DNA from: Eubacteriales bacterium
GTDB taxonomy: Bacteria; Bacillota_A; Clostridia; Christensenellales; Aristaeellaceae
NCBI GenBank assembly: GCA_030528845.1
Contig: JAUMYC010000171.1
Coordinates: forward strand, 1 to 5,172
Direction of reading: 5' to 3'
DNA length: 5,172 nucleotides
Position 1 is the stretch's first letter, and each line of letters starts with the position of its first letter. Positions 1 through 4,970 of this stretch are shown one piece after another. Made by a program: the position numbers and the translations under genes. Under the pieces are notes generated by a model. That model saw nothing but the letters and a program-made list of their open reading frames with translations, had not been told where the DNA came from and searched no databases.

Positions 1-226
1 TGTGGCCACGCAGTCCTTCGGCGGCATCGGCGTATTCGCCATCCCGGAGATGAACCGCTTCTATCGCCATGTGCTCATCGAGGGCGGCTATCCGCACCAC
101 GGCGCGGTCGCCTTCGGCCATGCCGGCAAGGCCATTTATTCCGTGCTCAAGCTGCTGGGCGTGGACAACGTCAAGTTCAACCAGCCCAAGGGCATGCTCT
201 ATCCCACCGAGAATCCCTTCGCCTGA
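1..226 (+). CDS. C-terminal fragment of an L-fucose/L-arabinose isomerase-like protein (5' end outside window)
   Basis: The reading frame is open from the left edge to a TGA at 224-226, giving about 74 visible residues. A GTG at base 2 could be read as a start, but no ribosome binding site can be seen before it and the peptide looks like the end of a larger protein, so I treat it as truncated by the window. The visible part contains FGGIGVFAIPEM, then EGGYPHHGAVAFGHAGKA, and ends with NQPKGMLYPTENPFA. The HHGAVAFGH segment followed by an aromatic/Pro-rich tail recalls the C-terminal domain of the L-fucose isomerase-related family (COG2407), cytoplasmic sugar-metabolism proteins. That match is from memory, and the substrate cannot be told from a fragment. 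A strong terminator follows 24 bases after the stop, so this gene ends its own transcription unit and is separate from the ABC operon downstream. Confidence 0.6.
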   Translation, partial: VATQSFGGIGVFAIPEMNRFYRHVLIEGGYPHHGAVAFGHAGKAIYSVLKLLGVDNVKFNQPKGMLYPTENPFA

Positions 227-250
227 GAAAAGTGCCTCACGGCAGAAACA

Positions 251-283
251 AAACCCGGCCTGCGCGCGCAGGCCGGGTTTTTT
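251..283 (+). terminator. Rho-independent terminator after the isomerase-like gene
   Basis: Bases 251-280 form a perfect 30-base palindrome: an arm beginning AAACCCGGCCTG, a GCGC centre (264-267), and the complementary arm ending CAGGCCGGGTTT. It folds into a 13-bp GC-rich stem with a 4-base loop. Six T residues (278-283) run out of the 3' arm. Its position 25 bases after the stop at 226 fits termination of the upstream gene and isolates the MarR promoter from read-through. The A-run at 251-253 is too short to make it a convincing terminator on the other strand. Confidence 0.95.
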
Positions 284-326
284 CGCGCTGCGCGCGTATT
301 TTGCGGAAGGCTTAACAAAAACGAGG

Positions 327-355
327 CTGAAAATCGTTCGGGGGCCGAATATTAT
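327..355 (+). promoter_or_regulatory. Possible weaker upstream promoter of the MarR-ABC operon
   Basis: CTGAAA at 327-332 (4 of 6 matches to TTGACA) is separated by 17 bases from TATTAT at 350-355 (5 of 6 matches to TATAAT). Transcription would start near 362, at the upstream AAC-N-GTT element. The match is modest and such boxes can arise by chance in an AT-richer stretch, so this is tentative. Confidence 0.3.
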
Positions 356-360
356 GGTAC

Positions 361-369
361 TTAACAGTT
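361..369 (+). promoter_or_regulatory. Candidate upstream operator half (TTAACAGTT)
   Basis: TTAACAGTT matches the reverse complement of AACTGTTAG at 410-418 in 8 of 9 positions. The two sequences therefore form an inverted pair bracketing the -35 and -10 boxes, with centres 47 bases apart. Its own internal symmetry is limited to the AAC-A-GTT core. TAAC/GTTA half-sites are common among MarR-family operators, so this may be an auxiliary binding site for the regulator encoded just downstream. That role is inferred from sequence and position only. Confidence 0.4.
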
Positions 370-376
370 TCTTCGC

Positions 377-405
377 TTGAAAATTCGGCGAGGAAATAGT
401 ATGAT
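377..405 (+). promoter_or_regulatory. Sigma-A type promoter of the MarR-ABC operon
   Basis: TTGAAA at 377-382 (5 of 6 to TTGACA) and TATGAT at 400-405 (5 of 6 to TATAAT) are separated by the optimal 17 bases. The predicted start is near 412, leaving a leader of roughly 20 bases before the ATG at 431. The surrounding sequence is clearly more AT-rich than the coding DNA. The start site lies inside the palindrome at 408-418, so a bound repressor would block polymerase. This is the only strong promoter seen for the three-gene operon. Confidence 0.85.
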
Positions 406-407
406 AG

Positions 408-418
408 CTAACTGTTAG
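408..418 (+). promoter_or_regulatory. Candidate MarR operator over the start site and ribosome binding site
   Basis: CTAAC-T-GTTAG is a perfect 11-base palindrome with 5-base arms and a single central base at 413. It begins 2 bases after the -10 box, covers the predicted transcription start, and its last two bases are the first two of the AGGAGG ribosome binding site (417-422), which sits 8 bases before the ATG of the regulator. Autoregulation from a palindrome at the promoter is the usual arrangement for MarR proteins, and TAAC/GTTA half-sites occur in that family (the zinc regulator AdcR uses a related one). The assignment to this regulator is inference. Confidence 0.6.
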
Positions 419-430
419 GAGGTATATTAT

Positions 431-907
431 ATGGCGATTAACGATAGACCGATCGCCCGGGAAACGGACAGGATGCTGCATTGGGTCTCGCGCAAGCACT
501 TTCAGTATTGCGAGAACAAATTTCAATCGATCGGGATCGGGCCCGGACAGGTGCCGATCCTGATGGAGCTGGGAAAATACGGCCGGCTTTCGCAGAGGGA
601 TCTGGCCGAGAAGGTGCGCGTGACGCCGGCCACCATCTCCGGCACGCTCAAGCGGCTCGAACGCGCGGGGATCATCGTGCGCACGGGCGCCGAGGACGAC
701 GCGCGCGTGAGCCTTGTCTCGCTCTCGGAGACGGGCAAGGCGCTGATGGAAGAGGCGCGCGGCGTGTTCCGCTCGGCCGGAGAGATGCTGGTGGCGGGCT
801 TTGAGGAGCAGGAGATAGAGCAGCTCGTCGATTATCTGCACCGCATGTTCGACAACGTGAACACCGCGCTGGAAAGCGAATTCCGCAAAGAAGGAGAAAG
901 GGAATGA
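431..907 (+). CDS. MarR-family winged-helix transcriptional regulator
   Basis: This 158-residue protein has the normal MarR length. It is expected to act as a cytoplasmic dimer that binds a palindromic operator and releases it on ligand binding. An N-terminal helix (about 8-30, RETDRMLHWVSRKHF) and C-terminal helices (about 103-150) would form the dimerisation part. Between them lies a winged helix: GPGQVPILMEL (about 38-47), LSQRDLAEKVRVT (53-65), the recognition helix PATISGTLKRLERAG (66-80), and a wing with the family's Asp-x-Arg pattern (D90, R92) leading into VSLSETGK. The start is fixed by AGGAGG at 417-422, 8 bases before the ATG. The stop overlaps the next start by 4 bases (ATGA, 904-907), so translation is probably coupled to the exporter it most likely regulates. 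I see no Cys or His cluster that would mark it as a redox or metal sensor. The ligand is unknown. Confidence 0.93.
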   Translation: MAINDRPIARETDRMLHWVSRKHFQYCENKFQSIGIGPGQVPILMELGKYGRLSQRDLAEKVRVTPATISGTLKRLERAGIIVRTGAEDDARVSLVSLSETGKALMEEARGVFRSAGEMLVAGFEEQEIEQLVDYLHRMFDNVNTALESEFRKEGERE

Positions 908-2628
908 AGAAGCTCTACAAATATCTCAAGCCATACATGCTCTTCACGGTGCTCGCGCCGCTGTTTATGATCGGCGAGGTCATCGCGGATCTGATGCAGC
1001 CCACGTTCATGAGCTCGATCATCAACGAGGGCATCGTAAACGGCGACACGCATTATATCCTGATCACCTGCCTGAAGATGATCGGCGTGGCGCTGCTGGG
1101 CGTCGTGGGCGGCCTTGGCAATATGTATTTTTCCACGAAGGCGGGCTTCGGCTTTGCCAAAAACATGCGTCAGGCGCTCTATGAGAAGGTGCAGTCCTTC
1201 TCCTTTGCCAATATCGACCAGTTCAAGACGGGCTCGCTCGTCACGCGCATCACCAACGACGTGACGCAGATCCAGAACGCGTTCACCTCCTGCATCCGCA
1301 TGATGGTGCGTTCTCCGTTTCTGTGCATCGGCGGCGTGATCGCGATCGCTTCGATCAACATGAGGCTGGCGATGGTCGTGTTCTGCACGCTGCCCGTGCT
1401 GGCCGTGGCCATCGGCTTCATCATGAAAAAGGCCTTCCCGCTCTTCCGGCAGATGCAGGAAAAGCTGGACAGAGTGAACGTCGTGATGCAGGAGAACCTT
1501 GCCGGCGTGCGCGTGATCAAGGCCTTCGGCCGCAGCGATTATGAAAAAAAGCGCTTCCGCACCGCCAACAACGACATGACGGACCTGGGCATCAAGGCCA
1601 GCTCCATCATGGCCGTCTCCTTCCCGCTGTTCAACCTCATCATGAACATCTGCATGATTTTGGTCTACTGGTTCGGCGGAGACATGGTCTTCTCCGGCGA
1701 GCTGGGCACGGGCGACATCATGGCCTTTTCCAACTATGTCATGCAGATCCTCATGTCGCTGACGTCCTCCTCCTTCATGTTCCTCTTCCTCTCCCGCGCC
1801 ACGGTCTCCGTGCAGCGCGTGAACGAGGTGCTCGACACGAAGAGCGACATCACCGACGGCGAGAATAAAACAGCGCAGGTCACCGAGGGCAAGGTGGAGT
1901 TCCGCGGCGTTTCCTTCCGCTATCCCGGCCAGGCGGGCGACCCTGTGCTCAACAATATCTCCTTCACGGCCGAGCCCGGCGAGACCGTCGCCATCCTCGG
2001 CTCCACGGGCTCGGGCAAATCCAGCCTCATCTCGCTCATCCCGCGCCTGTATGACGCGACGAAGGGCGAGGTGCTGGTGGACGAGCGCAGCGTGAAGGAA
2101 TACACGCTGGACAACCTGCGCGGCGCGGTGGGCATCGCGCTGCAGGAGAGCATGCTCTTCACCGGTACGATCGACGAAAACCTGCGCTGGGGCGACGAGG
2201 ACGCCGATCAGGCCTATATCGAGCAGTGCGCGCGCGTGGCGCAGGCCGACGGCTTTGTCACGAAGTCGGAAAACGGCTATGAAACGGTGCTCGGTCAGGG
2301 CGGCGTGAACCTCTCCGGCGGCCAGAAGCAGCGCCTGTGCATTGCGCGCGCGCTGGTCAAAAAGCCTAAGATCCTGATCCTGGACGATTCCACCTCTGCG
2401 GTCGACCTGACCACCGAGGCCGAGATCCAGAAGGGCCTGCGCGAGATCATGGGCCATATCACGGTCTTTATCATCGCCCAGCGCATCTCCTCTGTCATGG
2501 ACGCCGACAAGATCATCGTCATGGACAACGGCGCCATCGCCGACATCGGCACGCACGAGGAGCTCAAGAAGCGCTGCGAAGTCTACCGGGAGATCGTCAT
2601 CTCCCAGCTGGGAAAGGAGGCGGCATAA
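904..2628 (+). CDS. ABC exporter half-transporter, degenerate-site subunit (BmrC/LmrC-like)
   Basis: This 574-residue protein has the type IV exporter layout: a six-helix membrane domain (about 10-300) fused to an ATPase domain (about 328-574). Likely helices lie near 10-32, 52-76, 135-155, 156-177, 238-260 and 272-298. ATPase motifs are the A-loop Tyr340, Walker A GSTGSGKS (366-373), Q-loop Gln414, signature LSGGQ (470-474), Walker B ILILDD (490-495) and the D-loop SAVD. Two catalytic positions deviate: Asp495 replaces the catalytic Glu and Gln526 replaces the switch His (IAQR instead of IAHR). Such a subunit normally pairs with a canonical partner, as in BmrCD, LmrCD and TM287/288, and the adjacent gene fits. 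AAGGAG at 891-896, 7 bases before the ATG, supports the start, which overlaps the regulator's stop. The likely role is ATP-driven export of drugs, lipids or other amphipathic compounds across the cytoplasmic membrane; the substrate cannot be read from sequence. Confidence 0.95.
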   Translation: MKKLYKYLKPYMLFTVLAPLFMIGEVIADLMQPTFMSSIINEGIVNGDTHYILITCLKMIGVALLGVVGGLGNMYFSTKAGFGFAKNMRQALYEKVQSFSFANIDQFKTGSLVTRITNDVTQIQNAFTSCIRMMVRSPFLCIGGVIAIASINMRLAMVVFCTLPVLAVAIGFIMKKAFPLFRQMQEKLDRVNVVMQENLAGVRVIKAFGRSDYEKKRFRTANNDMTDLGIKASSIMAVSFPLFNLIMNICMILVYWFGGDMVFSGELGTGDIMAFSNYVMQILMSLTSSSFMFLFLSRATVSVQRVNEVLDTKSDITDGENKTAQVTEGKVEFRGVSFRYPGQAGDPVLNNISFTAEPGETVAILGSTGSGKSSLISLIPRLYDATKGEVLVDERSVKEYTLDNLRGAVGIALQESMLFTGTIDENLRWGDEDADQAYIEQCARVAQADGFVTKSENGYETVLGQGGVNLSGGQKQRLCIARALVKKPKILILDDSTSAVDLTTEAEIQKGLREIMGHITVFIIAQRISSVMDADKIIVMDNGAIADIGTHEELKKRCEVYREIVISQLGKEAA

Positions 2629-4590
2629 ATGTCGGAACAGAAGAAAATGCCCCCCATGGGCGCTCCCGAAACGCAGCCCGGCAAGCGCAAGCACCGCTAT
2701 GCCGCCGCACAGATGGGCGGCCCCGGCGGAAGGGGCCCCGGCAGAGGACATGGCCCGCACGGCGGCCGCTTCGGCGAGAAGGTGAAGCTCAAGAACACCA
2801 AGGGCACCATCTTCCGCATGCTCGGCTACCTCAAGCACGTCAAGCTCGCCCTCATTCTGGCGATCCTCGCGCTGCTGCTCTCCACCGTGGCCAACCTCGT
2901 CTCTCCCAAGATCTCCGGCGATCTGATCGACGTGCTCGCGCGCGGCGTGAGCGCTCTGCAGGAGCACGGCTCCATGCCCGCAGATGTCCGCAGCGCCCTC
3001 GGGGCAGATCTGCTGCGCTGCATCGCATGGATGCTGGGCCTGTACATCGCCTCCTCCGGCTTTTCCCTTGCGCAGTCGCTGCTGCTCACCCGCGTTTCGC
3101 AGAACACGGTGCGCGCCATGCGCGTGGAGCTCTTTGACAAGATCCAGACGCTCCCGCTGTCCTATTTCGACAAGCATCCGCGCGGAGAGATGATGAGCCG
3201 CCTGACCAACGACATCGACAACGTGTCCAACATGCTGGCGCACACGCTCACCAACGCGCTCTCCTCTGTCGTCACGCTGGTCGTTTCCCTCACGATGATG
3301 CTCTATCTGAGCCCGCTGCTCACGCTCGTGGCCTTTCTGGTCATCCCCTTCAGCATGACCGTTGTGCGCCTGATCACCAAGCGCACGGGCAAGCTCTTCC
3401 GCGCGCAGCAGGCCGCGCTGGGCGAGGTCAACGGCATCGTGGAAGAGACCGTCACCGGCGCGCGCGTGGTCAAGGTCTTCTCGCGCGAGAGGGCCGTCAT
3501 CGAGGACTTCCGCGAGGCCAACGAGGAATATTGCCATGCGGGCACCATGGCCACCATCTTCTCCTCCTGCATCGGCCCGATCATGAACGTGTTCAACAAC
3601 CTCTCCTTTGCGCTCATGGCCGGTATCGGCGGCTTTCTGGTCGTCACCGGAAGCGTGCGCAGCGTGGGCATGATCCAGTCCTTCCTGCAGTATTCCCGCC
3701 AGTTCCAGCGCCCGCTCAACGACATGGCCTCGCAGATCACCAATATCCAGTCTGCTCTGGCCGGTGCGGAGCGCGTGTTTGAGATCCTCGATTCGGATCC
3801 CGAGCCCGCCGACGAGCCCGGCGCCGACCCGCTCAGCGACCCGAAGGGCCATGTCGTCTTCGACGACGTCACCTTCGGCTACACGCCGGAGCGCGCCATC
3901 CTCAAGAACGTCTCCTTCGAGGCCCTGCCCGGCCAGACGATCGCGCTGGTCGGCCCCACGGGCGCGGGCAAGACGACCATCGTCTCCGTGCTGGAGCGCT
4001 TCTACGACCTCAACGGCGGCAGTATCCACATCGACGGCAAGGACATCACGAACATCCAGCGCCAGAAGCTGCGCGACAGTCTGGGCATGGTTCTGCAGGA
4101 CGTCTATCTCTTCGCCGGCACCATCCGCGACAATCTGCTCTACGGCAACCTCGACGCCACGGAGGAGCAGATGATCGAGGCCGCGAAGATGGCCAACTGC
4201 CACGGCTTTATCAGCCGCCTGCCCAAGGGCTACGACACGGAGCTGGCCGAGGACGGCGGCAACCTCTCGCAGGGGCAGAGGCAGCTGCTCTCCATCGCCC
4301 GCGCCATCCTTTCCGACCCGAAGGTGCTCATTCTCGACGAGGCGACCTCCTCGGTCGACACGCGCACGGAGGTGCACATCCAGTCGGCTATGCTGCGCCT
4401 GATGCAGGGCCGCACGAGCTTCGTCATCGCGCATCGCCTCTCCACGATCCGCCATGCCGACCAGATCCTCGTGATCGACGGCGGCGAGATCATCGAGCGG
4501 GGCAACCACGAAGAGCTCATGCAGCAGCAGGGCTTCTATGCCAACATGCTGCGCAGCCAGTATCGCGCGTCCGTCAAGGCCGGCGCCTGA
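2629..4590 (+). CDS. ABC exporter half-transporter, catalytic subunit (BmrD/LmrD-like)
   Basis: This 653-residue protein is the partner half-transporter. Residues 1-55 are a polar extension; 30-47 consist only of Gly, Pro, Arg and His. A six-helix membrane domain follows (helices near 71-93, 128-154, 205-227, 228-250, 310-340 and 344-368), with a longer segment between helices 1 and 2 (about 103-127). The ATPase domain (about 405-640) has A-loop Tyr418, Walker A GPTGAGKT (442-449), Q-loop Gln490, Walker B VLILDE with catalytic Glu571, the SSVD D-loop (574-577) and switch His602. Its signature is LSQGQ (546-550), not LSGGQ. It therefore supplies the Walker half of the active ATP site and the weakened signature of the degenerate site. 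The start is the base after the preceding stop, with AAAGGAGG at 2613-2620 spaced 8 bases, so the two subunits are co-translated. Its length relative to the first subunit matches the BmrD/BmrC pattern. The substrate is unknown. Confidence 0.95.
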   Translation: MSEQKKMPPMGAPETQPGKRKHRYAAAQMGGPGGRGPGRGHGPHGGRFGEKVKLKNTKGTIFRMLGYLKHVKLALILAILALLLSTVANLVSPKISGDLIDVLARGVSALQEHGSMPADVRSALGADLLRCIAWMLGLYIASSGFSLAQSLLLTRVSQNTVRAMRVELFDKIQTLPLSYFDKHPRGEMMSRLTNDIDNVSNMLAHTLTNALSSVVTLVVSLTMMLYLSPLLTLVAFLVIPFSMTVVRLITKRTGKLFRAQQAALGEVNGIVEETVTGARVVKVFSRERAVIEDFREANEEYCHAGTMATIFSSCIGPIMNVFNNLSFALMAGIGGFLVVTGSVRSVGMIQSFLQYSRQFQRPLNDMASQITNIQSALAGAERVFEILDSDPEPADEPGADPLSDPKGHVVFDDVTFGYTPERAILKNVSFEALPGQTIALVGPTGAGKTTIVSVLERFYDLNGGSIHIDGKDITNIQRQKLRDSLGMVLQDVYLFAGTIRDNLLYGNLDATEEQMIEAAKMANCHGFISRLPKGYDTELAEDGGNLSQGQRQLLSIARAILSDPKVLILDEATSSVDTRTEVHIQSAMLRLMQGRTSFVIAHRLSTIRHADQILVIDGGEIIERGNHEELMQQQGFYANMLRSQYRASVKAGA

Positions 4591-4634
4591 GATAGCACGC
4601 AAAAAGATTGGCATGAATGGCGGGGCGCCATAAG

Positions 4635-4673
4635 ACAGGAACAGGGACAGCGAGATGCTGTCCCTGTTCCTGT
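4635..4673. repeat. Perfect 17-bp-stem hairpin, REP-like
   Basis: The arm at 4635-4651 (starting ACAGGAACAGGG) is exactly complementary to 4657-4673 (ending CCCTGTTCCTGT), leaving a 5-base GAGAT loop. The arm is itself a near-tandem of ACAGGA, ACAGGG and ACAG. No T-run follows (AAAGGTGG comes next), so it is not a classical terminator on the plus strand; the minus strand reads CTTATGG after it and also lacks one. Perfect stems built of GGAACAGGGACAG-like sequence resemble dispersed REP or IS200/IS605-type hairpins that I recall from Firmicutes genomes. That classification is from memory and untested. Confidence 0.6.
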
Positions 4674-4749
4674 AAAGGTGGATTTTGTGTGATAGGATAT
4701 CAGCAAACCGGTCGATAAACTTGAATAGGCCCAATTGATGCGCCGAGCC

Positions 4750-4850
4750 AAAGCCTCCCCTGTGTAAGGGGAGGTGCCCCGCAGGGGCGGAGGGGTCGTC
4801 GATCCCTCAGTCAGCTTCGCTGACAGCTCCCTTTACACAAGGGAGCCTTT
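4750..4850. repeat. 101-bp MITE-like intergenic element with 24-bp terminal inverted repeats
   Basis: The ends at 4750-4773 and 4827-4850 are inverted copies matching at 21 of 24 positions, both beginning AAAG when read inward. Inside is a chain of hairpins: CCTCCCC/GGGGAGG (4754-4774, loop TGTGTAA), GCCCC/GGGGC (4776-4788), GAGGGGTC/GATCCCTC (4790-4808, one G-T pair), GTCAGC/GCTGAC (4810-4824) and GCTCCCTT/AAGGGAGC (4826-4846). There is no room for a gene. I recall very similar sequences scattered between genes in Oscillospiraceae-type genomes, so it is probably a dispersed non-autonomous repeat. Each outer hairpin is followed outward by CTTT, so it may also end transcription weakly in both directions. 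No convincing target-site duplication abuts it. Confidence 0.75.
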
Positions 4851-4870
4851 CCGAAACCGGTACATATTAC

Positions 4871-4907
4871 AAAAAACCGACCTATGATCGTAACCATAGG
4901 TCGGTTT
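4871..4907 (-). terminator. Rho-independent terminator of the minus-strand alaS-like gene
   Basis: Bases 4874-4886 (AAACCGACCTATG) pair perfectly with 4895-4907 (CATAGGTCGGTTT) around an 8-base loop. Read on the minus strand, the 13-bp stem ends in six T residues (complement of 4871-4876), the classical arrangement. It lies about 64 bases past the stop of the minus-strand gene. On the plus strand the stem is followed only by TTTAACTGTTTTA, a weak U-tract, so some termination of the ABC operon from this side is possible but less certain. Confidence 0.88.
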
Positions 4908-4970
4908 AACTGTTTTACGGATACCCGGTAAAAATGTCGGTTTTTTCTGCTCGCCAAAGGGGAAGGGGGA

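Larger units (their letters stand above)
4591..4970. other. 380-base convergent intergenic region, no gene, rich in hairpins
   Basis: This gap separates the plus-strand ABC operon from the minus-strand gene at 4971. It holds a small hairpin at 4617-4631 (ATGGCG, GGG loop, CGCCAT), a long perfect hairpin at 4635-4673, about 75 bases with nothing recognisable (4674-4749), a repeat element at 4750-4850 and a minus-strand terminator at 4871-4907. Short open frames crossing it have no ribosome binding site or family resemblance. No canonical stem plus T-run was found for the plus-strand operon, so the hairpins here may serve that purpose. Confidence 0.7.

Noticed and set aside
69..380. A 103-codon plus-strand frame crossing the isomerase-like end and the terminator
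   Set aside because: It overlaps a recognisable coding frame, runs through the terminator hairpin into the promoter region, and has an Arg/Ser/Pro-rich out-of-frame composition.
284..430. A riboswitch or drug-sensing attenuator leader before the operon, as in Bacillus bmrCD
   Set aside because: The predicted leader is only about 20 bases from the strong promoter, or about 70 from the weak one, with no terminator hairpin or leader peptide. Operator-based control by the MarR protein explains the region better.
832..4734. A 1300-codon open frame on the minus strand opposite both ABC genes
   Set aside because: It is in exact codon register with the two ABC genes and stays open only because they avoid TTA, CTA and TCA codons. 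The product is a low-complexity mix of Ala, Asp, His, Arg, Gly and Glu with no recognisable domain, and no ribosome binding site precedes it. The ABC frames carry complete motif sets.
4536..4751. A 71-codon minus-strand frame over the ABC operon end and the 17-bp hairpin
   Set aside because: There is no plausible ribosome binding site, it includes both arms of a perfect hairpin, and part of it is the shadow of the second ABC gene.
4750..4850. A CRISPR array or tRNA-like RNA in the hairpin-rich repeat
   Set aside because: There are no regularly spaced direct repeats with unique spacers, and the stems do not form a cloverleaf or contain the conserved T-arm sequence. The inverted ends fit a MITE-like element better.
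4705..4861. The direct repeat AAACCGGT at 4705-4712 and 4854-4861 as a target-site duplication of the repeat element
   Set aside because: The left copy lies 37 bases away from the element's left end, whereas a target-site duplication should abut both ends. An 8-base match over this distance can arise by chance. The short CCGA matches near the ends are equally unconvincing.
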